A DNA stretch of 64,000 nt from Planococcus salinus (GCF_003719725.1 NZ_RIAX01000008.1:62001-126000), one strand, 5' to 3'. Shown: positions 8,620 to 17,164, counted from the first letter of the stretch. Translations and numbers: made by a program. The notes: generated from the sequence alone by a model not told the origin.

Positions 8620-9480
8620 ATGAATACAAGCAGATACTTGGTGAAAGAGAACGAGAAAATCGATTTATCCAAATTTGCAACAGCTGAAAACAACCGCCCG
8701 GATGAAGAAGAGCTGCAGAAGAAACTGATTCCGGAAACTGTGAAAAAGCTTAAAGATCTGCATTTGAAGTTGAATGCACAGGAAGAGAAGGGGATTCTGG
8801 TTGTGCTGCAAGCGATGGATGCGGCAGGAAAAGACGAAGCCATCAGCTATATTTTCTCGAATTTAAATGCACAGGGCCTGCGGACGATGACGCTTGGCAA
8901 ACCGACAGAAACGGAACTGGCGCATGATTATTTATGGAGAATCCATGACGGATTGCCGGCGCGGGGCGAAATCGGTATATTGAACCGCTCACATTATGAA
9001 GAAGTGATTGCACCGCGTGTCCACGACTTGTTGAAAGAAGAGCCGATTCCGGATGATGTGATTGGCGAAGACATCTGGGCAGTCCGATTCCGGCAAATCA
9101 ACGACTTTGAAAGATATTTGTCTGAAAACGGTTTTCCGGTAGTGAAATTCTTTTTTAACGTTTCGAAAGAAGAACAGAAAAAGCGGCTTCTTACCCGGAT
9201 GAAAGACCCGAATAAAAACTGGGAGTTTTCATTCAGTGATGTGGAAGAACGGCAGCATTGGGATGACTACCAGCAGATTTTTGAGGATATGCTGAACCAT
9301 ACGTCCACTGAACATGCGCCCTGGTATGTTCTTCCGGCAGATGACGAATCGTATTCACGCTATATCATTGCGCAAGTGATGGTGGAGCTGCTGGAAGAAA
9401 TCAATCCGCAATTCCCTGAAATTTCAGGTGAAGACAAAGAAAAACTGGAAGAAGCAATCAGGCTTTTGGAAAATGAGTAA
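8620..9480 (+). CDS. ppk2: Polyphosphate kinase 2 family protein
   Basis: 286 residues from ATG 8620, preceded by AGGAGGG at a good distance; an upstream GTG in the same frame lacks a site. PPK2 hallmarks are visible: Walker A VLQAMDAAGKDEAI near residue 66, a lid-like LWRIHDGLPARGEIGI region, and Walker B-like NRSHYEEV. These enzymes move phosphate between polyphosphate and nucleotides; short single-domain members often make ADP or ATP from AMP or ADP. The gene sits 198 bases behind the dehydrogenase genes and may have its own promoter. A link with the dehydrogenase is not evident. It is followed by a very strong terminator. Confidence 0.88.
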   Translation: MNTSRYLVKENEKIDLSKFATAENNRPDEEELQKKLIPETVKKLKDLHLKLNAQEEKGILVVLQAMDAAGKDEAISYIFSNLNAQGLRTMTLGKPTETELAHDYLWRIHDGLPARGEIGILNRSHYEEVIAPRVHDLLKEEPIPDDVIGEDIWAVRFRQINDFERYLSENGFPVVKFFFNVSKEEQKKRLLTRMKDPNKNWEFSFSDVEERQHWDDYQQIFEDMLNHTSTEHAPWYVLPADDESYSRYIIAQVMVELLEEINPQFPEISGEDKEKLEEAIRLLENE

Positions 9481-9538
9481 GGAACATAAGTTGTAAAGGA
9501 CTTGCACCCACATGACAAAAGCAAACTAAATTGAAAAT

Positions 9539-9578
9539 AAAACAAGCCATCCTCCATTTTCGGAGGATGGCTTGTTTT
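9539..9578. terminator. Strong bidirectional terminator
   Basis: AACAAGCCATCCTCC pairs perfectly with GGAGGATGGCTTGTT around a 6-base loop, flanked by A-run and T-run. It separates ppk2 (+) from the convergent EAL gene (-). Confidence 0.9.
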
Positions 9579-9595
9579 GCTGTGTTGGTACCCGT

Positions 9596-10810
9596 TCAAA
9601 AAAGAAGAAAATCGTTTTCGGAAATAAAGCTGTAGCTGATATCGATAAACAAAAAATACTGGTCTGATAAAGGGTAACTGAAAGTCCGGATCATTTCTCC
9701 AGTTTCAATATCCGAGTAGGTCTCTGATAATCTTCCTTTGTTCCACGTTTTCATCTGCATCATGTTTTCAAGGAAATAAGGGCGGAAAGCCCAATGGGAG
9801 CCTGCTGCCTGAGGGTCGACTTCCCATTGTTCATGCTGTTTGCGGAAGTTTGAAGAAACCTGTTCGCCATCGCTGTTGCAGCAATAAATACGGAAACTCA
9901 AATCATGGAAAGAACAGGTGATGGCTTCAATGAACGAATCGATTTTTTCAGGGCCTTGCCAGTGACTCAGTTGCTTTTTTACTTTTTCTTCACAGGCTAA
10001 TGTAAAAGCCAGCCGGCCGGAAATTCTGGATTTCTCTCTTTGCGTGAATTCCTTTACTTTGGCGCCGATGTCAATGGACAAATCAGCGTTCGATAAAAGG
10101 CCGAAATCGGGTTTTGCCAATTGATAGCCCTGGTAGTAATGCCCGCCATGTTTCCAGGCAAACGATAATTGGTGATCGTCTTCAATATTTTCATAAGAAA
10201 ACCTGGCACCGATCCGGCGGGCAAGGACGGATAATGTATAAATGATGTCCTGGAAGACCTCCGGATTGTGACTGCGGATGATGCCCGTATCGATTTTCAG
10301 AATATGTGGCCGGAGCTGGCGAATCCGGTCAATATTGGAGCTCTTGGCGCCTACATGATCCACTGCAATCTGGATGCCGTAGGTTTTGTAATACAGGAGC
10401 AGGTGATTCAATACATCAAAATCTTCGTCAAAATCATGCTCAGTGATTTCCAGAACAATTCTGTCCATTGGGAATCCCTGCAGCTCAAATTCCTTCAACG
10501 GCTGAAGAAAGTTTTCTCCACCGTCAATCAATAATTGCCTGGCGTTCCGGTTGATGAACAGGTAGCCTTTGTTGGAACTTTCCAGCATCTTCGTTATCGC
10601 CAATCTCAACAAATGTCCATCGACTTCCGCTTTAAAGTCGTCCGGGACTTCACTGTCGTGGAAAAAATTTCCCAGACTCAGCCATTCTCCCTTGTACTGG
10701 ATACGCCCGAGCACTTCATAGCCAATTACTGTATGCTTGACCGCACTGACAATAGGCTGAAAAGCAGGTTTTACTTTATGCAAATTTTCCAGGATATATA
10801 AAGGGTCCAA
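9596..10810 (-). CDS. ykuI: EAL-domain c-di-GMP binding protein, YkuI type
   Basis: 404 residues, the same length and domain order as B. subtilis YkuI: an EAL domain (about 1-250) and a YkuI_C domain with the shared ending GEMIRTFSYPLSDQYFLFID. EAL motifs include EVLGR, an Asn in FINRNA, LEITEH, LKID and QGYQL. The metal-binding DDFG loop is VDHVG, so the second Asp is His, and EGVE is ENIE. YkuI itself lacks this Asp and is known to bind but not clearly hydrolyse c-di-GMP; the same is expected here. Translation starts at TTG 10810 with AAAGGAGG 7 bases ahead. Confidence 0.88.
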   Translation of the reverse strand: MDPLYILENLHKVKPAFQPIVSAVKHTVIGYEVLGRIQYKGEWLSLGNFFHDSEVPDDFKAEVDGHLLRLAITKMLESSNKGYLFINRNARQLLIDGGENFLQPLKEFELQGFPMDRIVLEITEHDFDEDFDVLNHLLLYYKTYGIQIAVDHVGAKSSNIDRIRQLRPHILKIDTGIIRSHNPEVFQDIIYTLSVLARRIGARFSYENIEDDHQLSFAWKHGGHYYQGYQLAKPDFGLLSNADLSIDIGAKVKEFTQREKSRISGRLAFTLACEEKVKKQLSHWQGPEKIDSFIEAITCSFHDLSFRIYCCNSDGEQVSSNFRKQHEQWEVDPQAAGSHWAFRPYFLENMMQMKTWNKGRLSETYSDIETGEMIRTFSYPLSDQYFLFIDISYSFISENDFLLF

Positions 10811-10851
10811 TTTTCACCCTCCTTTACAGCGGATTTTCAACTGAAATACAA

Positions 10852-10876
10852 GTAAGCCCTCTGCAGGAGGGCTTAC
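10852..10876. terminator. Inverted repeat between minus-strand genes
   Basis: GTAAGCCCTC and GAGGGCTTAC form a strong hairpin downstream of the STAS gene. The bases that follow on the minus strand are only partly T-rich, so termination is probable but not certain. Confidence 0.5.
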
Positions 10877-10905
10877 CTGGTAACAGCAATCAGGTCTATT
10901 CCTGG

Positions 10906-11730
10906 TTATGCGATTAGGTATTCTTTCAATGCCTGCTGCAATGTGCCAAGTGTCTTCGTCTTTTGATGGAAAGCAAAGTCCAGGTCAATCATCTTTCTGA
11001 CGACGTCTGCCCGTAATCCCGTAATCACCGTTCTGCATCCCATCATAGCGCCGCCATCGATGATTTTCATCAATTGATGGATAACTTCCGTTTCCATCTC
11101 GGCGATTCCAGACAAATCCATGATGAGGGTTTGGATGCGGGAAGCACTTATTTCATTCAATACCTTTTCCTCAAGAACGGCACTTCTGAAAGAATCGACG
11201 GTTCCGATCAACGGCAAAATGCTGACAGAACTGGTGATGGGGATGATTGGCACCGACAGGTTTTCCACCAGTTGGCGATGAGACAAAATCAAAGAATCCT
11301 TGTAGGCGGAATAGTTAATGAAAAAAGCGTTCAAAAACGAATCGACTTGTGTATTGATTTCTTTTTCCAATTCAAAAAAGTCGGAAACCGTCCGTCCCTT
11401 TATCTCTTCGCTGTGGCGTTCGATAAAAATCCAAAGCGTCCGGCGAATGGCTTGCACCCATTCCAATTTGAACGTCAGGTCAATTGAATGTGTTGCCCAG
11501 GCAATGCCTTCTTGTTTGGCAAATAATTTCAGCTCTTCTTCTTTTCCTTCAATGATGTAAACAGTCAGTTTATGAGCATTGTTGACAAGATCGATGTTGC
11601 CTACCGTCAGTATTTCATCAATTTTATCTTTAACATTGACGGCTTCGTCCAATAGTCTCTTTTCAAACTCTGTTTGGTTCTTATTAAAAAACTCCTTTAA
11701 TGCCAGGCAATTAAGTAACGGTTGCGCCAT
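10906..11730 (-). CDS. RsbR-like STAS domain protein
   Basis: 274 residues: a helical N-terminal sensor-like region (about 1-160) and a C-terminal STAS domain (about 165-270). The arrangement matches RsbR paralogues of the stressosome, which control the RsbT switch kinase upstream of sigma-B. The STAS loop reads MDLSGIAEMETEV, with Ser where RsbR proteins usually have a phosphorylated Thr. No rsbS or rsbT lies nearby, so it would be an orphan paralogue. AAAAGGAG is 8 bases before ATG 11730. It lies just upstream of the ykuI-type gene on the same strand with a hairpin between. Confidence 0.8.
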   Translation of the reverse strand: MAQPLLNCLALKEFFNKNQTEFEKRLLDEAVNVKDKIDEILTVGNIDLVNNAHKLTVYIIEGKEEELKLFAKQEGIAWATHSIDLTFKLEWVQAIRRTLWIFIERHSEEIKGRTVSDFFELEKEINTQVDSFLNAFFINYSAYKDSLILSHRQLVENLSVPIIPITSSVSILPLIGTVDSFRSAVLEEKVLNEISASRIQTLIMDLSGIAEMETEVIHQLMKIIDGGAMMGCRTVITGLRADVVRKMIDLDFAFHQKTKTLGTLQQALKEYLIA

Positions 11731-11964
11731 ATGTATGACTCCTTTTACGTGGATTTATAAAAAATACGATTCTTTCTTTTAATTAAACCACATTACGAAA
11801 AAAATTAGAAATTTTTGATTTTTATTTAAGTAGAAAGTTGTGAAATAAATTTTATCCCGTGGCCCTAATGGTTTAAGAAAGAGGAAGCGAAGACAGTTCT
11901 TCCTTCATGCAATCCGGCTGAAAATAGCAACCGAAAATTTGTATGAAACAGGAAGAACTAAAGC

Positions 11965-11994
11965 TTGCTTTTCTTCTTCCCTATCCCCTATAAT
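11965..11994 (+). promoter_or_regulatory. Candidate promoter for the YitT gene
   Basis: TTGCTT (11965) and TATAAT (11989) are separated by 18 bases. The leader would be about 170 bases and contains the inverted repeat TTAAGG-GTTA-CCTTAA (12141-12156) directly before the ribosome binding site. The rest of 11731-12171 shows no gene. Confidence 0.5.
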
Positions 11995-12171
11995 ACGAAA
12001 CGTTGTGTCACTCCATAAAAAGAACGATTTATCATTTTCTGCTCGGTTTCATCAGTATAGTGAAAATGTAGAAAGAAATATAAACCGGTCTTAAGGCAAT
12101 GTACAGAAACGGCGCCTTTTGTGAATGAGCAAAATTATTTTTAAGGGTTACCTTAAGATTGGAGAACTACC

Positions 12172-13041
12172 ATGCAAAAACTGTCTCGATTATTACTGAT
12201 TTTTACAGCTTCAATTGTCCTTGGTTTTGCGTTTAATGTGTTTTTGCTTCCACATGAAATACTGTCGGGAGGCGTTACAGGCCTCGCCATGATTTTTGGC
12301 TTGATGACCCCTGTCAATAGTGGAATTTGGCTGATTATCCTGAACATCCCGATTCTGATTATCGGCTGGATGAAATTGGGGAAGACTTTTATCGGCAATA
12401 GTGTCTTTTCAGTCGCTGTCACCTCCATTTCCATGCTGTATATTCCGGTTGTCAAAGTAACAGAAGATGCGCTGTTATCTTCCGTATTCGGTGGTGTCAT
12501 TGTCGGAGCCGCTGTTGGTGTCATCATCCGTTATTATGGTTCCACGGGAGGCTTTGATGTAATCGGCTTGTTACTGACCATGAAAAAAGACATTCCCTTG
12601 GGAGGATTGGTCTTTGGTTTGAACAGTCTGGTGGTTTTCGTTTCCGGCTTTATCTTTTCATGGGAATTGGCGATGTACACCATGGCATCCATCTATATTA
12701 CCGGGCTGGTTGTTGACCGCATCCACACTCGCCATATCAAGCTAAGCCTGATGGTTGTAACCAACCAGGGTGATAAAGTGAAGAAAGAGCTCCTTGATAA
12801 TTTATACAGAGGAGTGACAGTAGTAGACGGTGAAGGTGCATACTCAGCAGCAAAACTAACAGTGCTGTATACCGTCATCAGCCGTTATGAACTTGCTTTT
12901 GTCCGGCCGCTTATTAAGAACATTGATCCCAATGCCTTTGTCAGCATCAGTGAAACAATGGAAGTAATGGGGAATTTCCGAAAGGACAACAATTACCAGA
13001 AAAGTCCATTGCCTGAAATCAGCCCAATTAGCGAGCCTTGA
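12172..13041 (+). CDS. YitT family membrane protein
   Basis: 289 residues: five to six hydrophobic helices (about 8-190) of the YitT/DUF161 family followed by a soluble C-terminal DUF2179 domain (about 195-280). The glycine-rich FNVFLLPHEILSGGVTGLAM at the first helices and YYGSTGGFDVIGLLL in the middle are characteristic. The C-terminal domain contains RGVTVVDGEGAYSAAK and KNIDPNAFVSISE. The function of the family is unknown; a transporter role is often proposed. GGAG lies 7 bases before the ATG. The gene stands alone, with its own promoter and terminator. Confidence 0.88.
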   Translation: MQKLSRLLLIFTASIVLGFAFNVFLLPHEILSGGVTGLAMIFGLMTPVNSGIWLIILNIPILIIGWMKLGKTFIGNSVFSVAVTSISMLYIPVVKVTEDALLSSVFGGVIVGAAVGVIIRYYGSTGGFDVIGLLLTMKKDIPLGGLVFGLNSLVVFVSGFIFSWELAMYTMASIYITGLVVDRIHTRHIKLSLMVVTNQGDKVKKELLDNLYRGVTVVDGEGAYSAAKLTVLYTVISRYELAFVRPLIKNIDPNAFVSISETMEVMGNFRKDNNYQKSPLPEISPISEP

Positions 13042-13060
13042 ATTTTATAGATTGTCATCG

Positions 13061-13101
13061 ACTGTCTCTGAGGAACCCAAATCCTTGGAGGCAGTTTTTT
13101 T
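13061..13101 (+). terminator. Rho-independent terminator
   Basis: CTGTCTCTGAGGA pairs with TCCTTGGAGGCAG using several G-U pairs, followed by seven T. Confidence 0.75.
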
Positions 13102-13372
13102 GATCTGAATGTAAGAAATGAGATAAAAAGAAGCAGTGTTTAGTGATTGCTTATTTGCCTGAACTGTCGTTTGGTCGGATTCGGGACAAACAAAAGAAGG
13201 AAAATTCGGCTGAAGCATTGACATCTCCCTGACAGAAAAATAAACTGTAAACAGTTGAAAAAAACAAGTGTAAATAACAGTTGACGTTTTTATTTCTTTT
13301 GTAAACCGACTAATCTATTTTTATATTTTTTTGTTTTGACCAAAGTGTGTAGTCAAGGGAGGCTGAACCATT

Positions 13373-14800
13373 ATGAAAAAAGAAGAGATTGAAAAAAGCA
13401 ACGCTAGAAAGAAAGGGTGGAAATCCTTTTTAAAAATCCCCCACGTGTTTGTGCTGCTCTTCCTCATTGTACTGGCTGCGTCCGTTCTTACTTACGTGAT
13501 CCCTGCCGGTGAATTTGACCGGTTTGAAGACCCCGAAACAGGCCGGACTCTGGTTGAGGCAGGATCGTATGAAGCGGTGGAACAGGATCCGGTTGGAATT
13601 TTTGAGATCCCCGGCTTGTTTATCACCGGACTGAACGAAGCGGCAGATATCATCCTGTTTATCTTTGTGGTAGGTGGTGCTTTTCAGATTATCACAGCGA
13701 CGGGAGTATTTGATGCAGTGGTTCGGAAAGCGACAGCTTTGTTGGGAAATAAAGAAATACTGGTTATTCCGCTATTTCTGATTCTCTTTTCCATTGGAGG
13801 CTTTACCATCGGCATGACGGTGGAAGGAATGGCGCTGGTGCCTTTGGCCATTGCATTGGCCCGTTCTCTTGGATACGATGCCATCACAGGTTTATCCATG
13901 GTACTGGTTGGCGTATACAGTGGCTTTATCTCGGGACTCCTGAACCCGTTCAACGTAGGCGTGGCCCAAGGGATTGCGGAACTTCCGATTTACTCCGGCC
14001 TTTGGCTGCGGGCAATCATCCTAGTGGTACTGTTACTGGCTGCAAGTGTTTATATCATCCGTTATGCACAGCGAGTAAAAAAAGACCCGTCAAAAAGCTA
14101 TGTAGTGGAAATGGAGCAAAATTCTAAAATAGACGAAAATTTATTGGGTTCTTCCAAGTTTCAGACCCGGCATTATTTTGTCCTGCTTTCCGTTGTTCTG
14201 GGTCTGGGCGTATTGGTGTGGGGCGTCATGAACCGGGCTTGGTACATCAATGATATTGCTGCGCTGTTTCTCGCGATGGGTGTGGTTGCTGGATTATGTG
14301 CAAAAATGAATCCAAGCCGCATTGCGGAAGAATTTATCGAAGGAGCGAAGGCGTTTACACTCGGCGCATTGATAGTAGGGGTTGCACGGGCAATTCCGGT
14401 GGCTTTGGAAGAAGGGCTGATCATCGACTCGGTAATTAACGGATTGGCCAACATGATCGTCATGCTGCCGGCTGCGCTTCAAGTTCTTGGCGTTTACGGT
14501 GCCCAAACCGTCATCAACTTTTTCATCAATTCCGGGTCTGGACAGGCGGCGGCCACTATGCCGATTATTGTTCCGCTGGGAGACCTGATCGGCATGACAA
14601 GACAAACCGGCGTCCTGACTTTTCAATTGGGGGACGGTTTCACCAATTTGATTTTTCCGACCGGCACCACGTTGATGGCTTATCTGGCAGCCTCAGGGGT
14701 CCCATATGTCAAGTGGGTTAAATTTATTTGGCCGCTGATTCTCATTTGGTTTATCATCGGAGCGGTATTTATCGTCATAGCAGATTATATTCAATATTAA
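13373..14800 (+). CDS. YfcC family (anaerobic C4-dicarboxylate carrier-like) membrane transporter
   Basis: 475 residues with about 12 membrane segments. Family features include the early YVIPAGEFDR loop after helix 1, the FVVGGAFQIITATGVFDA segment, and two re-entrant-like Asn/Ser-rich motifs, SGLLNPFNVGVAQGIAEL and NFFINSGSGQAAATMPI. Members are predicted carboxylate or basic amino acid carriers; the substrate is not known. It has GGGAGG upstream of ATG 13373 and a terminator immediately after, so it is monocistronic. The 270-base upstream region is AT-rich and contains TTGACG at 13281, but I find no well-spaced -10 with it. Confidence 0.85.
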   Translation: MKKEEIEKSNARKKGWKSFLKIPHVFVLLFLIVLAASVLTYVIPAGEFDRFEDPETGRTLVEAGSYEAVEQDPVGIFEIPGLFITGLNEAADIILFIFVVGGAFQIITATGVFDAVVRKATALLGNKEILVIPLFLILFSIGGFTIGMTVEGMALVPLAIALARSLGYDAITGLSMVLVGVYSGFISGLLNPFNVGVAQGIAELPIYSGLWLRAIILVVLLLAASVYIIRYAQRVKKDPSKSYVVEMEQNSKIDENLLGSSKFQTRHYFVLLSVVLGLGVLVWGVMNRAWYINDIAALFLAMGVVAGLCAKMNPSRIAEEFIEGAKAFTLGALIVGVARAIPVALEEGLIIDSVINGLANMIVMLPAALQVLGVYGAQTVINFFINSGSGQAAATMPIIVPLGDLIGMTRQTGVLTFQLGDGFTNLIFPTGTTLMAYLAASGVPYVKWVKFIWPLILIWFIIGAVFIVIADYIQY

Positions 14801-14811
14801 GAAAAAACGAG

Positions 14812-14850
14812 GCGTTAATCATTTACTGATTAATGCTTCTGTTTGTTTTT
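14812..14850 (+). terminator. Rho-independent terminator
   Basis: GCGTTAATCA pairs with TGATTAATGC around a 5-base loop, followed by a T-rich run. Confidence 0.75.
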
Positions 14851-14860
14851 CGTGACCATC

Positions 14861-15273
14861 TAAGTTGGACTAAAGAATTATCCTTTTGCCCACCGCTTCG
14901 GTCGCTTTGGGCCTAAACCGGTGCTCCTGCATCGCTTCGCTGCTTCGTCGCAAAGGCATCGGCCAAACTACCTTTGGCCAATACCTTTCCCGCTATAAGC
15001 CGAGAAGAGCACTCGTCTTACAGCTCCGCCCAGCCCCTGGACGCGCCGGCGCTGGATAAGCACCCTGTGATATAAAGAATCATTTAGTTAGCTTCTTGAT
15101 GATTGCCTGCTTAGATATGGAGCAAAACAGCGGAGAAAACCCTACTGCTCCTGCATCGCTGCGCTGCTTCGTCGCAAAGACATTGACCGAACGACTTTCG
15201 GCCAATGTCTTGCCTGCGGCAAGCGCAGCTGTTTTGTGGAATATCGTCAGATTAAAATGATTAGTTCAACTTA
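14861..15273. repeat. Non-coding composite repeat with terminal inverted repeats and two related hairpins
   Basis: The 413-base segment is bounded by TAAGTTGGACTAA (14861-14873) and TTAGTTCAACTTA (15261-15273), inverted copies matching at 12 of 13 bases. Inside are two diverged copies of about 65 bases (14923-14988 and 15147-15212), both beginning GCTCCTGCATCGCT and running into TGCTTCGTCGCAAAG, each followed by a long hairpin. The second copy is itself enclosed by CAAAACAGC (15123) and GCTGTTTTG (15228). The hairpin stems differ between copies but remain paired. No credible gene is present: a short open frame from ATG 15118 has no convincing ribosome binding site. It resembles a MITE-like or REP-like element; I do not know a name for it. 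Confidence 0.65.
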
Positions 15274-15310
15274 TATAGCTGTGACGAAGAACTTGTGAAC
15301 TCCCGATTAT

Positions 15311-16048
15311 TCACAGTATCAGCTGCAAAAGCAAAGCGATGAAAATCAGTCCTCCCACAAACGAAATAAAACTGCTTTGCTTTTCAGCGGGCAACTCATC
15401 GTTCATGATATTCAGGATGACCCCTCCGGTAAGAAAAGCTGAGAACCAGGCAACCGTTAATTCACTTGTCTCCGTGGTTTCGTATATGAGCCATCCAAGA
15501 AAGACGGCAAAGGCCAGAATCCAGCGTCCGGCTTTTGTGTATAAATCTTCATGGGTCAAATGCAAAATGCGGTTATTGGCAATGAAGTGAAAAGAAAAAA
15601 CAATGAAGTAGATGAGATAAGCAGCCAGGTTATCTCCGCTCAAATCGGACAATAAATACCCAATCAGCATATTGTATAAAGCGAATGCAGAAATCTCCAT
15701 TCCAAAAATGATTTTGCTTGGTCTTGTCAGATTTTCTCTGCTTCTGTTTTTTTCCTGTGATTTCTCACTTAATTGGTTGATGCCATAGAAAAAAACAATG
15801 CCCACCAGCGTGACGACGTAAGCGGCATAATCGATGTTTTCTATCCATTGCGGCAAGTCGGCTTCTCTTACAACTTCCTGGTAATGAGTCAATTCAGGTA
15901 CCAGGTGCAAAAATACATAGGCAATCGATCCACCGGAAAGCAGCGACATCAGCACATTTTTCGGCTCTTCACTGAGAAACTTAATATAATTCGTAAAAAC
16001 ATGCACAATCATGAATCCAACAATGACAAAGATGCTGACTATGAACAT
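15311..16048 (-). CDS. Multi-pass membrane protein, weakly ZIP-like
   Basis: 245 residues with seven to eight hydrophobic helices, ending directly in a membrane segment. ATG 16048 is chosen because AGGGGG lies 6 bases upstream; the frame is open further. The segment YVFLHLVPEL recalls the His-containing helix of ZIP metal transporters, and a second His-rich stretch FHFIANNRILHLTHEDLY occurs later, but the canonical paired HNxPEG/HExPH motifs are not seen. I therefore call it an unassigned membrane protein with possible ZIP ancestry. It is transcribed toward the repeat element. Confidence 0.7.
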   Translation of the reverse strand: MFIVSIFVIVGFMIVHVFTNYIKFLSEEPKNVLMSLLSGGSIAYVFLHLVPELTHYQEVVREADLPQWIENIDYAAYVVTLVGIVFFYGINQLSEKSQEKNRSRENLTRPSKIIFGMEISAFALYNMLIGYLLSDLSGDNLAAYLIYFIVFSFHFIANNRILHLTHEDLYTKAGRWILAFAVFLGWLIYETTETSELTVAWFSAFLTGGVILNIMNDELPAEKQSSFISFVGGLIFIALLLQLIL

Positions 16049-16255
16049 AGTGATCCCCCTTACTCCCGTGCTGCCGCTCTGAACAAGCACTTCTTATCTT
16101 ATACCCCTGCCGTCAGGACTTTCACTCATAAAAGTTGGATTTATACAACCAGTGAAGGTTCAGAGGATTGGTGGGGGCCTTTTGCTTTTAGTCGCTGGGA
16201 CAGGAATGACTGAAGATTTTTCATTCTATATTTCTAAAAAATAAAAATCGATTAT

Positions 16256-16285
16256 TTGACAAATAAAACATAAAATTAATAAAAT
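16256..16285 (+). promoter_or_regulatory. Candidate sigma-A promoter for hsp20 region
   Basis: TTGACA (16256-16261) and TAAAAT (16280-16285) with an 18-base spacer in very AT-rich DNA. It would drive the small ORF at 16365 and hsp20. Confidence 0.5.
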
Positions 16286-16364
16286 AATATCGAAAAAAGA
16301 TTGCTTTAACTGGGACGATCTTTCAATCGATTCCACAGAAATGCAGGAAAGGAGAAGAAAGCTG

Positions 16365-16430
16365 ATGAGAGGCAATAAACGCAAAAGATGGAGAGGCTTT
16401 TTGTCGCGGGATCAGCCTTTTGCGGAATAA
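16365..16430 (+). CDS. Possible 21-aa leader peptide upstream of hsp20
   Basis: An ATG frame of 21 codons, MRGNKRKRWRGFLSRDQPFAE, highly basic, preceded by AAAGGAG at about 10 bases. It ends 83 bases before the hsp20 start. It may be a real small protein or leader, or just chance; there is no homology argument. Confidence 0.3.
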   Translation: MRGNKRKRWRGFLSRDQPFAE

Positions 16431-16513
16431 AGGAAACTTTTTTGCGTGCAGGAAAACTGCGGCATCGGCTTCCGGATACACGAACAAAGAATATGCTTAA
16501 GGAGAGACAGGCC

Positions 16514-16948
16514 ATGAAAAGACTATTGCCAAGAAGACGCGATGAGTTTTTTCCTAGTCTATTTGAAAGCAATATGGAGACTGACTTTTTCAATAAATTC
16601 TTCAAAGCTGCCCGTTTCCCACAAGTTGATATTAAGGAAAAAGAGAAGCATTACGAATTTGACGTGGAACTTCCGGGATTCTCCAAAGATGATATCCAAG
16701 TTGAATACAAAGATGGTTATTTGGAAATCCAGGGACAAAAAGAACACAGTTATGAAACGGAAGGGAAAGAAGGTCATTACATCCGAAAAGAGCGATCATA
16801 CGGTTCCTTCAAGCGGGTCTTCTATGTTGGTGAGATTAACCAGGAAGACATCAGCGGATCATTCACTAATGGCGTATTGACACTGCAAGTGCCAAAATCA
16901 GAAGAAGATCAAAAAGAAGAACGGGGACATCAAATCCGCATAGAATAA
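16514..16948 (+). CDS. Hsp20/alpha-crystallin family small heat shock protein
   Basis: 144 residues. A short basic N-terminal arm (MKRLLPRRRDEFFPSLFE) precedes the alpha-crystallin domain (about 35-135), with the start VDIKEKEKHYEFDVELPGF, the middle RKERSYGSFKRVF and the closing strand GVLTLQVPK, which is the hallmark A-x-x-x-n-GVL-x-L motif. It acts as an ATP-independent holdase for unfolding proteins in the cytoplasm. ATG 16514 has AAGGAG 9 bases upstream; the frame is open further back but without a site. No CIRCE or CtsR-type operator is obvious upstream. Confidence 0.93.
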   Translation: MKRLLPRRRDEFFPSLFESNMETDFFNKFFKAARFPQVDIKEKEKHYEFDVELPGFSKDDIQVEYKDGYLEIQGQKEHSYETEGKEGHYIRKERSYGSFKRVFYVGEINQEDISGSFTNGVLTLQVPKSEEDQKEERGHQIRIE

Positions 16949-16963
16949 CCCTCTTTCCCGAAA

Positions 16964-16993
16964 GCCCGGCCATTGTGCCGGGTTATTTTTATT
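16964..16993 (+). terminator. Rho-independent terminator after hsp20
   Basis: CCCGGC-CATTGT-GCCGGG followed by TTATTTTTATTTT. Confidence 0.85.
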
Positions 16994-17047
16994 TTGAAAC
17001 TTTTTTTGTATAAATAGCGTATATAAAAACAAAAAGGGGGTAAGAAG

Positions 17048-17164
17048 ATGAAGAAAGAAGAAAAGAAAGACCGTATGTGGATACTGGATCTCCTATTGGG
17101 TTTGGGTGAACTTCTTTGGTATATTCCACGGTTCTTCATCAAAACTTTCAGAGAATTACCTTAA
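17048..17164 (+). CDS. Small 38-aa protein with amphipathic or membrane segment
   Basis: ATG 17048 follows a very good AAGGGGG site by 7 bases and opens a 38-codon frame. The peptide has a charged start MKKEEKKDRMW, a hydrophobic centre ILDLLLGLGELLWYIP, and a basic end RFFIKTFRELP. Such pattern fits a small membrane-associated protein. The excellent ribosome binding site and position between two terminator-bounded genes support it being real. Not recognised. Confidence 0.55.
   Translation: MKKEEKKDRMWILDLLLGLGELLWYIPRFFIKTFRELP

Noticed and set aside
13281-13316. Promoter upstream of the YfcC gene using TTGACG
   Set aside because: No -10 at 16-18 bases; TAATCT is 24 bases away.
15118-15260. 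ATG frame of about 46 codons inside the composite repeat
   Set aside because: It spans hairpin arms, has no good ribosome binding site and resembles no protein; more likely chance in GC-rich repeat DNA.
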